Positions 12,620-24,795 of a DNA stretch of 64,000 nucleotides are shown piece by piece (position 1 is the first letter of the stretch; every line of letters starts with the position of its first letter). The stretch spans positions 3,782,001 to 3,846,000 of the forward strand of contig JAYXKI010000001.1 in NCBI GenBank assembly GCA_037892935.1. The letters are read 5' to 3'. The translations under genes were made by a program, and so were the position numbers. A model generated the notes under the pieces. It was given only the letters and a program-made list of their open reading frames with translations. It was not told the origin of the DNA and ran no database searches. The DNA is from Phlebopus portentosus (Eukaryota > Basidiomycota > Agaricomycetes > Boletales > Boletinellaceae).

Positions 12620-13098
12620 TTTTCTGGTGGATGCTACGCGCAAATAAGTGGATCTTTGTATCATACCTGTTGTTAATTACGCCGGGAGGGAGTTGTACAT
12701 GTATACCATAAATAGAGACTTCCTCCGAGAAGATTTAAGTTTCCGTTCGCTTATTAGAAAGAAAGGTCGTGGGAATAAGGAAGCAGATAGTCACTACGGG
12801 TAAACGACGACGAGCTCACCTTTGTTCGCCGTCCTGCCCTTTCGTCGACGCACCTCGCGTCCTTTGAGCTCAGCTCTCCGCCTCGTCCTTCTCTGCGGCA
12901 CGTCGTTGAGCTGCATTGACGCGTCGCTTCTTGGTCCTTGGTTTGTGGCTTGGCGGCATTTCTTCCGGTCCTCAATCATTGCCGACTCCCTTATTCCTTC
13001 TCAGTATCGTCCGTTCGATCTCGCGAGGCACTCGCATATTCTTTTGCTGAAAGCCTCTGCTCAGACGTTGGAGGGGGATTTGTGCGCAAATATACATA
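12620..13098. promoter_or_regulatory. TOP2 3' end / promoter of the coiled-coil gene
   Basis: About 480 bases between two plus-strand genes. There is no conserved coding sequence. A CG-rich stretch (12800-13080) just before the next ATG is the likely promoter and leader. Confidence 0.4.
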
Positions 13099-16000
13099 AT
13101 GGCTGCTCAACACCGACAGCAGCCTTCGCGGCTTTTTATCCCGCCCATGCTCAACTCGCAGCTGGCAAACTCAGTGGATACTAGGACTATGTTTTCGCCC
13201 GCGCTTCAAACAGCTCATCAACCAGGATTCCCTCCGTTACCTTCAGCTCATCCGTTCAACCCTGGATTCCCGCTGCAAACTCCAGTACAACCTTCATTTT
13301 TTCCACCTAATGCACCTCCCCGTCAGATTGGGCATGGGCACCGTCCCAGTATAGCTCATATCCCTTCTATGGGTATGCAGCCACCAATACCCATGACACC
13401 GTTTGGATCCCAGTTTCCACCTCAAATGTTGCATGGCGGTGGACAGCCCAATCCCTCGGCGCAACCCTTCGTGCCGAAGAGCAGGCGAACACCGTCGATG
13501 ATTGGAGGACCACCCAAAGCACCGTTGGGAGGACCGAATAGAAAGGTTAGCCCGCTTCCACCGTCCTCGCAGGTGGCAGCAATTGCAGAGAAGGTGAAAG
13601 CGAGGAAAATCCCTGTGAAAATTCCCGTCGAATCAGAGCGTGATGAAGAAGACGTGGATGGGTCGAAGAGATCACTCTGGTCAAGAAAACCCATTTCTCC
13701 TTCAGATCTCGAGACTCCGGCGGATTTGGATCCACCAGAGATTTTTACTGCTGTTTCATATCCAGATGATGAATATAGAAAACATCTACCACCAACGGTC
13801 GACGTGTTTCTCCCGAGCAGAGTACGTGTCATACCACTAACTGTCAATGAGGACCTCGTTTAACTTCCCTACATTGATTTTAGGCTGCATGGGACGAGAT
13901 GAAGCAAAGAGAAATTGATGAAAAGCTCGAGAAGCTTGGAATTGAACGAAGGGCTGAATCTGGTCACCCAGATGCGCTCCATACGCGTGGACGTGCCGCT
14001 TCGGTAAGTTGCATAGATGCGCCTTAGGATCATTTGCTCATTCCGTGAATAGATATCTTCCCCCGCTGATCCTGCATTGTTGACCTTCAAACTCAACATG
14101 TTGCAGAAGCAGCAGAGTGCTTCGAATTCTATCTCGACTTCTCCACAGCCGCATACAGCTTCCGTTTCTCCCAACCCATTACTACTTTCCCGTTTGCAAA
14201 CGCATGGGCATAGCATGTCTCTCTCACAGCCTTCGGCTTTACCTCTTCATGTTCCTAACGGAAAGGTCGCAGTGAAATCGGACTCGCCCGTTAGCCAAGA
14301 TGGCGGGCCCCAAGTAAGCTCACCGCTTGGAATCCTTGCGCCGCAAGGTCGGATACCTGCTCAGCTTTATGTCCCATCGGCACCTTCGCGTGCCGAAGAT
14401 CGACCAGATTTCATTCGTGGATTTGGTTTAGATATCCCTGAAGAGGAGGAGGAAGAGGAGGAGGCCCAAGATGCTGGGACAGAACATGCTGCAGATCGCA
14501 CTATCACTGATCAGCCAAATGGCCTCGAGGACAACGCCCCCCCATCGGATGCAGTACAGTCTGGCAACGTGCAGTCGAACGTGGCCGCAAAGGAGGGCAC
14601 TCATACCCGACATGTGTCACGAATATCTGTTGCTTTGTCCATTGGTTCGATGTCAAAGAACTTGGAGGAAACAATGGTAGGGCATAGTAGGCATTCAAGC
14701 CTGGCGGCACCGGTGCAAGGCGTAGAGCATAAGTCTGAAAGTACTGCTGATGCACTCAATGAATGGACTGGCTCAGAGTCGGATCTTTCTGACGATCAGG
14801 AGGTTAGTTGCTCGGATCAGCTTATTCTTCATTCTCATTCGTTGATGCTTTTTACGCAGAGTATCGGTGAATGGTCGAATCCATCTGACGAGGAGAGGGC
14901 TCGTCAGGAAAGATTACAGCGGCGATATTTGAGACGCATGAATCGAGAAGCTCAGGAAGCGCCGCGCCGGTTACCGGAGTTTCCGAAACCGCCTCAGGAT
15001 AGATACATTACTCGGAACGACGACGAGGACGTCATCTCCAATCCGAGTGACGAAGGTCGACATATGGCATTTAATAATCATGCCATAGATGGATTTCATT
15101 ATCCACATCCCGTGGGAGATCCAAATGCCCGCGCAAGCCGCCCTTTACCTGCTGTGCCTCACTCCCGCGATCCTTCAAACCAGTACTCGTATTATGGCTC
15201 CCTTCGATCCCAATCGCCTGATCGTTTCACGAGTGGACAATTAAGTCTTCCAGTTTCTCGTCCAGCGTCGACGCGCCACACAAAGACGCCTAGTCTGTCG
15301 TCATCAAAGAAAGAACTCAATCCATTCGCGAAACCTTTCGTATTCGTTGGACGAGCTCCCCTCGCGCCCCTCGCGCCTGCATCTGTTCCAACGTCCACTC
15401 AGAGTGAAGCTGGTTCTTCGTTGGCGCAAAGCACTATTCCAACGCACTTCCGGACACCCTCCTTCGGTACGACGCGGAAATTGAATGTAGCTGCACAAGA
15501 ATTTAAACCTGGAGCGTTCACGTTTCGTCTACCAGAGGGCGTTCCTAAATTGTCTTTCCCAGAGCCTGCGCCTGAGAGTTCCCGGCCTCTGCCTGAGCCT
15601 CCGACCACTGGAATAACGAGAGCCGTCCAGGGCCGAGAAAAGAGGCAAAGGACTAGCTTGTCCGATGCGTCGTATGATTCGTATGATTCGGAAGGCGAAA
15701 GGGCAAATGACTCAATGGCAAGCTTCCGCTTCCCACCTGCACCCGAGTCTACGATGGTCTTTACGCGCTCAGCTCCAACATCACCTTCGCCTGCGGTGAC
15801 TCGAACCGCGACGACCTTGAATACTTCCACCAAGCCAGGAACTTTCTCTGGCTTCTCTAATCTACCTCCTACTTTACCTCCTCTTCTTGGGCAAGAAGGG
15901 TCCTCGCCAGATGGTATGTCCATAGCTGACTTCCCATCCATGAATGCAACACGCGGGTCTGCGCTTGGTGACGATCAGCAATCACCCGGGGTAACTTTGC

Positions 16001-19000
16001 CGAATATGCAGAGACAGAAAAGGGCACCGATACCACTCGACTTCAAACACCCAGTTTCGACGAATATGGTGCCCGCAGGTTTATTCAAGAATCTTGGCAC
16101 TGGTGATGCTGAAGGTGCGCGGAATGGGCGTACCCATAGCGGTAGCCTTGACTTCCCTGAATCAAGGAGCGATGTATCTCTGGACGATTTGTCTATGCCT
16201 GCGATATCTCGTAAGGCGACAAAACGTATGCCAAAGCCCGAGGACCTGGACGTAAGCGAGGACGAGTTCGAGGGAGCGTCAAATGCGTCGAACGACGGTG
16301 TTTCACATAGTGATCAAACACAGGCGACACGACCTGAAAGTCTGGCCTCGCGAAGTTCAATGCTTCCTCCCGATGTTGCTAGCTATAGTCAAGGACTCCG
16401 CCTTGAAGAAAGGATTGAAAGTTTCCTCGACCATAAGATAGATGTGCTCCGGAGTGACCTTTTGGCTCAACTCAAAGGCAGTGGGTTCATTAGTAGCTCG
16501 ACGGATGAATTGGTCAGGGAAGCTATGGCTATGTTCCGTACCCAGCTCCGCGACTCAGCGGTGAAGAGCCTCGACGATAATTCTATGGAGGCCCGCGAAG
16601 AGCTTGATTTCGAGCTCATAAGGGGTATTATTGAACAAGGCCAAGAGGATATCCGCAAGAATATTCAGGACGACCTTGCTATGATCCTGAAGAATATTAG
16701 AGATACAGAAGGCACTACAACGCCGGAGTCTATCCTCGACCTGATTCGGAGTGTCCAGGAGCTCAGGGCTAATGTTCTAGCTTCGAGCGCACATGTTGCG
16801 GAACGCTTAGACGCCATCGAGGCGGGAGCACCGTATAGGGGCGTGCAATTAGATAGGGAGGGTCTTATTATCGACATCTTATCTGGCATGACACCACACC
16901 TTGCAGCGATTCGCTCGGAGCCAGTTGATTACGAGGGCCTGACTGCACAACTCTCCCAAGCGGTCAAGCCGCATATCTCCCAACTGATTGATCTGGCTTC
17001 AGATAAACGCGAAACGGCCGGATTGATTGTCGAACAACTCATGCCTGTGCTCCAATCTTTCGCTTCGGAACCAAGAGAATTTGATACTGGCGATCTGGTT
17101 GCTGAGGTCTCCGCTACCATCAACAGGATTATCGCACCTATCGACACGCACGCAATAAAGGAGCAAGTTGCAGACCTTGTAGTGGAACGCCTGGATTCGC
17201 GACTTGCGACTCGTGACAACGATGTTGCAATCAACTTCGAGAACTTGAAGAATAAGATCACGGAAGCCATTTCTCCCCTGCTCGGGCAATTGAGCAGCGT
17301 TGGCGATGGCGTGGAGTCTCTTAGCTCTGTACAGAGCTCTATGTCGCATGTGGCTCGCGAATCCTCTTCCAAACAAGCTGATGCTCTGCGTGAATTGGCA
17401 GCTTTATCCGAGCAGCTGGGCAGATTGGCAGAAATATTTGCGAGTGTTCAATCGCTCGTTTCGAAGCAGAACGAGGACTCGAACACTCGTAACCAAGTGT
17501 TGAGTCGCATCGAGACCTCGATAAACACGAAGGTTATTTCTGGTATAGGTCTGTCGAACGAGGAAAGGGAAGAAATTCTATCCGCGAATCGCGAAGTGCT
17601 TGCTCGCCTAAATCCGATTTCTGACTCGATTACTTCTGCTCTCTCGACTGCTGGAGAGAAACACGGAGAAGTACTGTCCCGCCTGCAGTCCATGGACGAC
17701 TCGTCGCAAGAAATGCGCAAACTTAACGCGCAGAACTTGGAACTGCAGAATCAGCTGAACAGAGCTAGATCTCAACATGGGCAAATCCGAGTACAACACG
17801 AAGAACTAGCAAGCAAAGTCGTTCTGGCGGAGGAGGAACGTGATCAACTTCGAACGAAGGTAGAAGAGTTGAATGCAGCTGCTTTGGCGCACGTCGCCGA
17901 GTTCGCGGCGCTGGAGGCACGCAATTGCGAGCAAGAACGAGCCATGCATGTTGCGCTGGAGAGATTGAAAATCTCGGATATCAACGCTCAGACTTTCCAG
18001 GAACGCATCGCGGAACTTGAGAAGGCGAATCGGGAGATGACGCAGGAAAACCAGCAGTTGAAGCTGAAGGTCTGTCTTTGCTTCTTTTTTGATATAGCTA
18101 GCCATTGACTTACAGTTGGGCACAGATCAACCGCCTTGAGATGCAAGCTGAGTTCGCAGCAAAGGACAAAGAGTCAATGTCACAGGCTCTGAAACTCATG
18201 CAAGAAGACCGTGACCGTCTCGCTGCTCAACAATCCCACTGGGAAGAGTTCCGTGACGCGGCAGAGCAAATTGAGAATCTTGCTAACCTCATGAGGAACT
18301 CTGAGTCCGAGGAGATGGCCGGGCTGAGACGAATAAGAGACCAGAGCAAGATCCTGGAGGGCGAGCATGAGGCGCTTAAGAGGCGCTTCAAGGAGCAGGA
18401 GAGTAAGTTCGCTAACGTGGAGCGATCTTCGGCAACCGCGAGGCAAAACCTTGCTCAGGCTCAGCAACGTTCTACCGAGTGGGAGAGGAAAGCTAGGGAG
18501 TTTGAGGGTGAAGTTGAGAGCCTTACGACTGCACTTGATCAGGCTGAACAGACGAAGAACCAGCTTGACGCTGATTATTCGTTGGCGAAGCTTCAGCTTG
18601 AAGAAAGAGAGGCTGAGGATCGTATAGTCAAGGTGGGTAATGTTCTGGACCTGAGCCCAGAAGCATGGAATATTAATACGTCTTCCTTCACAGGATCGTG
18701 AGAGGAAACTTGAAGAGCAGGTAGCCGCGCTCAAGAGCCAGATGAGTAGCCTTAGCTCGGAGCTTGAGAAGGAACGCCGAACTTCTCAATGGCGCAGATC
18801 TCGGGAACAACAAGAACGAGGACGGTCAAGGCCTATTTCCACCGAGTACCAGCCTTCTGAGCCTCCGACGCCACGTATTAACGGCAAATCGCTCCCGAAT
18901 GCTTCTGCGAGGTCGAGTGCTGTTGTATCGCCTCAGCCGAACTCGTCGACTTGGGATTCTATGCATGCACCGAAGGTGATACCATCGACGTATGGTAATG

Positions 19001-19116
19001 TGCACCCTGCGTTGACGAGGACGCAAGGATCGTCTATATACAACTCCCGCGCGGCTTCTCCGACGCCGAGTGTTGTGTCTACTGTCACCCGAGGGGAGGA
19101 TGGGTGGTTTTCATGA
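13099..19116 (+). CDS. Large coiled-coil protein, function not recognised (6 exons)
   Basis: Exons 13099-13821, 13884-14003, 14053-14802, 14860-18069, 18126-18632 and 18694-19116 sum to 1911 codons (1910 aa). I do not recognise the family. The first 230 residues are Pro/Gln/Phe-rich and look disordered. A Ser/Pro-rich middle part with acidic runs (a Glu block at about 395-405) follows. From about residue 1050 the protein turns helical, and the last 700 residues are dominated by heptad-like coiled coil (Glu, Leu, Gln, Arg, Lys rich; for example around the ELEKAN and EQIENLAN stretches). The final 110 residues are again Ser/Pro-rich. There is no signal peptide or membrane segment. This layout fits a cytoskeletal, polarity or scaffold protein, which is inference only. 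Intron 14803-14859 is 57 nt without a stop, so its retention would add 19 residues. Confidence 0.85.
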
Positions 19117-20225
19117 GACCATTCAACGAGCGAAGCGTTCTTTCTTTTGATTCCCGACCGGTTTTTTGACTTTATTCTGATCAAGGTGTTTAGATAGCAG
19201 TTGTCTGTCAATCTTTCTATTGTTCATCATATGCTTTCGTCTTCCTTTTGTTATTTGTTCGTCGTGGATTTCGTCTCCCTACCGCAAGCCAAGTCTCTGC
19301 ATTTAGTTTTCCTTATGCTACATGCATCTCGTTTTCAATATTTCTTTCCGCACTCACATTCTCACATGCTTCACATCGCATACCCGTCGTGGGGATACTA
19401 ACCTACTCCATCTATCCACTGCACTTTTAATTTTTTTTTCTCCCCGCCTTTCTTTGTTCTGTCGTATATACCGGATTGACTGTTGACTCATATTTACCCT
19501 GGTCATATTGATACAGTACATACATACCCCTCTCGCATCCACTCAAATATGAATCATACCTGGATGGCGTAATCATGGTTGAGAGACTCAACGATGAGCG
19601 AGTCGGCTCTGGATGAATAATAATCACACTCGATGACTTTGATCCTCTTCCTGCGTCGCAACATTAATAACATTCGCATTTCATTCGTCTTGTTTGTGCG
19701 TATGTGCTGAGTGATCTGAAACAAAATGAAGATATAATAAATTGAATATAAATACATATTTTGTGGTGTTGTATTACATCATACTGTATCACTGACTGGC
19801 CGACGCATCGGTCCCGCGCCGCGCGTTGATCCCTGCAGCCTTGGAGTAAGTACTGGTGGTCACGGAGTCGGCCACACGCGCATTACAACTACAACACAGG
19901 ACACAACACAACACAATCAGTTTCACCCATCTCGTCTTACCTCACTCCACCTCACCGCGTCTCAGCTCGACTGCCGGCTTACTTTGCTCTCGACCTCTAC
20001 TCTACTACTATCGATTTGACCCTCGGCTACTTGGTTTGAGTCTGCAAGTCCCCGACGCATACGTATACGCAAAACAATTCGCTGCACTACACCACGACTC
20101 GGTAATCGCCAGGAGATCGATCGCGAGCCTTCGCAGTGCGCATAGAACAACATCATCGTCAAGGACGCGAATTACCGAGCCGTCATCACGGTTACTACTA
20201 CTTCTCGTACTACTGCAACGGAGCA
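19117..20225. other. Intergenic; promoter and leader of the OSBP gene
   Basis: About 1.1 kb. The first part is AT-rich and T-rich, as expected for a 3' end. From about 19860 a C/T- and CA-rich tract (ACAACACA type) leads to the ATG at 20226, which is typical of a fungal core promoter and 5' leader. No gene is seen on either strand. Confidence 0.45.
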
Positions 20226-22287
20226 ATGATGGGCATCCTTGAGCAAGCCAGCAATGCACTGCGTGGCAGGCCTCGTGGCGCCTCACTTGAGGATAATAAA
20301 CCGATTGAGGATAGCGAGCCGGATGATACGTCTGTTCTGTGCGTGCACCTCTCCTTTCTCTCTCTCTGCTTGCTTGCCATTCTCGCTTCCCTTTGCGCTT
20401 CCTGCTTTGAAATCCTCTCGTAATTGATTGGTTTGCCCATACCCTCCCTTGCCCTTATCCTCTCTTCCTTCATTCCTGACTTTACAACCTCCTTTCTCCT
20501 TTCATTTTGCTTACACTTGAGAGAATGCTCCCAACGTTTGTGTGCAATGATGCTGACCCCGATGAGGTTAGGGACGAGCAGGAGGGGTCTATCGTCTTGA
20601 GTATCATCTCACAGCTGCGGTACGTAGTACGCTCTTCGTCTCTTGGGATTATCATCACTGATCTCTATTCATTCCGCCTCGCTATGATGACATGATGCCG
20701 ATATTATTAGAATCGGGATGGACCTCCACCGCGTAACCTTCCCGACATTTGTCTTAGAGCCACGCAGCATGCTAGAACGAATTGCAGATTTCATGTCTCA
20801 TCCCGAACTTATATTCGGGTCAGTAATTTGCACATAATCAGCTCTCTTGCAAGTCTCATGCTGAGACTCTCGAGCAGGGCAGAAGACGTTGATGATCCTG
20901 AAGAACGATTTCTAATGGTCTTACGATACTATCTGAGCGGATGGCATATCAAGCCTAAGGGTGTGAAGAAACCGTCAGTTTTTCTTCGCCTTTTTCACGT
21001 GTGTCGGGGATTGCTAGGTCGGTGCTGAGTGTGATTTTTTTATGTTGGTAGATACAATCCTGTTCTTGGGGAGTTCTTCCGTTGTCGATATGACTATCCT
21101 AATGGCACTCAAGGATTCTACATCGCTGAACAAGGTGTGTACACGCTTCTCCACCTTCGAACCGATCTTATTCTGGCGTGGATCATGATGACTATTTCCA
21201 GTTTCACATCACCCTCCTATTTCCGCATATTTCTACATCTCACCCGCGAACAAAATACGGATAATCGGCGAGATTAAACCAAAATCCAAGTTTTTGGGTA
21301 ATAGTGTGTCAACGACGATGGAAGGGGAGAATAGAATCACGTTATTGGGGCGACCGGAGGACGGTGGTGCGTATTACGTCCTTATGCATTCGTTATGCAC
21401 GATGCTGACTTGCTGTGTTTACATGCACTGCTGTTTTGATGAACAGAGTACGTGATCACGATGCCGAACATGTATGCTCGTGGGATATTGTTCGGAAAGA
21501 TGGTGTTTGAGCTTGGAGACACGTGCATGGCGAAGAACGAGAAGATAGGTATGCAGTGCGATCTTGACTTCAAGACCAAGGTGAGTAAGAAAACACTCCG
21601 GTTCCGCAACCGGGGGGGAATTTTAAAACTATTATTTCCGTGATTTAAGGGCTTCTTCACGGGGACGTACAATGCCATCACCGGACGAGTGCGACACGAC
21701 AGCGTAGACATAGGAGAAATTTCGGGGCGTTGGTCGCATGCGATAGAATTTAAGCCCTCGAAACCCGGGGCTCAAAAGCGCATACTATTTGACGCGGATA
21801 GCGAGCAAGGGAAGCGCATCGCGGAGAAGATAGTCCCTCCGGAAGAACAGCAAGAACCAGCCGAGTCGAGGAGGCAATGGCGCGAGTTGACTAGGGCGAT
21901 TGTGAAGAAGGATATGGACGCAGCTACGGATGCTAAGTGTGCTGTTGAGGATGCGCAAAGGGAAGACAGGAGAGTGAGAGATGAGAAGGGGGAAGTGTTC
22001 GTCCCGAGGTTCTTCGAGAAGAGGGAGCATGGGCGGTGGGTGCCGAAGATTGAGTGAGTATCCTTGTTTTTGAATATGAGGGAAGGAAGTTAATTCTGAC
22101 TACCTTGCAATTCGAATTCAGAGCACCTGACGACCCGGAAGAAGCGACGCGAGTGGTGAAGGAGTGGATCTGGCCTTTGACGAAGGCTCAATCTTACGCT
22201 AACTCTATTGAGGCCAACTCTACCTCCCGGTCTCGGCCTCGACCCGAGCAGCAATCCCACCTTGAGACACTGACGAACCATAACTGA
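20226..22287 (+). CDS. Oxysterol-binding protein-related protein (Kes1/Osh4 type; 9 exons)
   Basis: Exons 20226-20338, 20524-20619, 20711-20818, 20878-20973, 21052-21134, 21202-21366, 21447-21580, 21650-22053 and 22122-22287 sum to 455 codons (454 aa), the size of the short yeast Osh4/Kes1 proteins made of the lipid-binding ORD alone. The family signature EQVSHHPP is at residues 164-171, with the intron falling inside its Val codon. NPVLGEFFRC lies just before it, and the C-terminal Arg-Phe-Phe-Glu and Trp-x-x-Lys pattern follows. Members exchange sterol and PI4P between membranes and regulate Golgi secretion. There is no PH domain, ankyrin repeat or membrane segment. The start is one of two adjacent ATGs (20226/20229). 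The acceptor of exon 2 is slightly uncertain because two AGs lie together. Confidence 0.94.
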
Positions 22288-22807
22288 ACATTGAAGCACT
22301 CAACTGTCCGGTTTCTATCGTCCTCTCTTCTGCCATATTTAATCCACCTAACCAGATTAATTAATCCCTTCCTACCCAAACGCAAGACGCTCACATTTTC
22401 CTCCTCAGGTCAAGTACGGAATATACAATCCATTCATCCGTTCACATACACATACATCCATACACTTATTATCTAAGGAGTCCGGCCTTGTGCAACTGGC
22501 GGTGCTACAAGTGGTTTCTGGTTCCTGCCTTCCCTTTATGTATTTAATGTTTGTTTTGTTTTGCCTTTCTGTTTGCTTTTGACTTTTTGTCTATCTCTTT
22601 CTTTTTCTCCTTCCTTTTTCATCTTTGATGAACGTATTATAATGAACGATCAATTAAATTTTTGATAAACTTATTGGATGGTGGACCATTGATAAACATC
22701 TCTGAAACTTTGGAGGTTTGGTGCTTCCGGTAATGAATAAGACAGTTAGACGAATCTTTCGTCTCGTATAACGGAGGAAGAATCCGAATACTGTCTATAA
22801 GTCTGTA
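22288..22807. terminator. Convergent 3' ends of the OSBP and Brr6/Brl1 genes
   Basis: Two genes converge here. The stretch is T/C- and TTTC-rich, with AATAAT- and ATTATAATGA-like elements around 22636-22650 that could serve polyadenylation. No gene is seen. Confidence 0.4.
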
Positions 22808-24592
22808 TCAAGTCCTGACTAGTGCGGTAGACATCGACTCGTCATGACCAAATTTACTATTATTATCTAACCGTCTCCTCTGCCTCGGCATACTATCTGC
22901 ATCACTCTCTGGGTGCCACGATAAATGTGGTGCTGGTAGCGGTGGTTGAGTTTGACCTGCAGATAAATAACCATACGAGCCATATGAAGGAGCGTGGTAC
23001 GGTGGGAAGTTAGATATTGGTAGTGGTAGGGTCGGTGCGTGGCCCGGTAAGCTGGGAATAGGTGTAGGCGTGTGAGATGAAGACCGTGAGTGATGTTGCT
23101 GTTGACGATCGGGATTGAGTCGGGTACGGTAGAGCATGACGAGTCCGTTGACGAAGACTGTCATGAATGCGAGGGAGGACAGCGTGAAGAGCTATCCAGG
23201 TATTCAAAAAATTATAAAATAAAATAAAAATTAAACAAAGTCCAGTACCACTATAGATCAAGGTTCTTGCTTACCAGAGTTTTCCAGCTTATAGGATCGA
23301 CGAAGCTATTCACCACTTCCGCGAGCATCTCGGCTCCTACGCGGGCCCGGCCGACGACCTTCGGGTCTCGATTCATGCACGTCTCCCATGTCGCGCACTG
23401 GTGGAGCATTGCCGGGATGGGAGACGTTGCGCAGAGGTTTTGCTTGTATAGTTGTGCACAGGTTGATATTTCTTGTAGGATATCTAGATAGATAAAAGTA
23501 GTTCGTTTTGAAGTTGGGACAGGAAGAAAGCAGTATGGAGTTAGTGAGTTAATTCACCTCTGATTTGATAGAAAAGTGAAGTGAAGAGGTCTCACCCATG
23601 GAGTATTCCCCAATTCTTTGTTCCACGTCTCGCTGCACGGTAAAGATGAATTGGACGAGAAGGTAGAGGAAAACGAGGATTAGCGAGAGGTTGAACATGA
23701 ATTGCAAGTAACTAGCATTCAATATTAGCAAGCGGAAATTACGGAGTCTTGCCCAATGCTCACCCGAGTAAAACATAAGGTGTATCGGTTTTGACTGGAG
23801 GTGGACCAGGCATATTAAGAGTATAATGATTCGATGTATTTCTCGTTACGGCGCGTTGTACTTGACGTCCCTTCCGTGGTGATTCTCCATCACTATCTTC
23901 TTCTTCATCTCCACTCATATCATCGTCGTCCGAGTACGTAGCTTTGGACTTATCTCGTAGACGATTCGTACGGCCGTGAGTACGAGCATCCTTCCGTCTG
24001 CGTGCTATCCGACGTACCGCAGCATTCGATATTCGTCGACGCTCCGGATTCTCAACATCATCTCTTCTCTCCCTGTTTTCATCCAGCATATCATCCTCCT
24101 CGTCGCCTCTTTTCTTCGTCTGCTCGGTTCTTGACTGTCCGAAACTACGCCCAGGTGGCGGTCGAGCAGGAGAGAGTTCAGCGTCCTTCATATCCACTTC
24201 TGGAATTTCCGTGCATGTGGACGGACCTGCCCATCCATTAGAAGGCTGTTGGCTGAGGGGAGGAGGACGAAAGAGGTAGAGCAGGTTCTCGCCGAAGACT
24301 GGTTGTCGAATCTCAGTTAGACCTTGACCTTTCTTGGGATCGAAGGGGGCGGGTGGAGGAAGTGCAGTGTCGTGAGAACCTAATCATGTAAAAGTCCAGG
24401 TCAAATTGCTTCTGCCCATAAGCAACGGCAACATAGATGATAGTGGTGCGCACGTTTAGCAGGAATATTATTCGCATTCTCCTTCTCCTGCGTGCCAACG
24501 CGCCAAGCAGGAATGGTTTGCGCGCGGTTCGTGAACTCGATACCAACCATCGGTGCCTCTTTGCTACGAGCTCGAGCATAGATCGCAGCCAT
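22808..24592 (-). CDS. BRL1: Brr6/Brl1 nuclear-envelope protein (5 exons)
   Basis: Exons (minus) 24592-24454, 24379-23764, 23711-23596, 23483-23275 and 23191-22808 give 488 codons (487 aa). The conserved core has a transmembrane helix at about 252-276, a lumenal segment with four cysteines (299, 308, 320 and 326, spacing as in the di-sulfide bridge nucleocytoplasmic transport domain) and a second helix at about 361-380. Brr6 and Brl1 sit in the nuclear envelope and help insert nuclear pore complexes and balance membrane lipids. The N-terminal half is charged and disordered with Arg-rich and Asp/Glu runs. The C-tail is His/Ser/Pro-rich. Which of the two yeast paralogues it matches cannot be decided. 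It shares a 203-bp intergenic region with clpP. Confidence 0.92.
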
Positions 24593-24795
24593 CGTCTCTT
24601 TTCCCTTTTCCTGTTCTCCTTCAATGCTACTTCAGGTATTCCGCGCTCTTTGCTTCTGACAGTTGCGAATTTGGTGAGAGACGAACTCGATGTGGTGGTA
24701 CGACGTGGACGTCAACGGGATCACGTGAGACGCGATTTCCGTCCGTTGGCCACTGGCACACGCATCTTCGAGTCTCCTCGTCAATTCTTACCAGA
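24593..24795. promoter_or_regulatory. Bidirectional promoter, BRL1 / clpP
   Basis: Only 203 bases separate the two divergent start codons, so both transcripts must start here or inside the opposite leader. The BRL1 side is C/T-rich when read toward clpP. Confidence 0.6.

Noticed and set aside
23767..24630. Plus-strand open frames opposite BRL1 (24002-24241, 24437-24859)
   Set aside because: They are reverse-strand shadows of the Arg/Asp-rich BRL1 exon and of the clpP leader.
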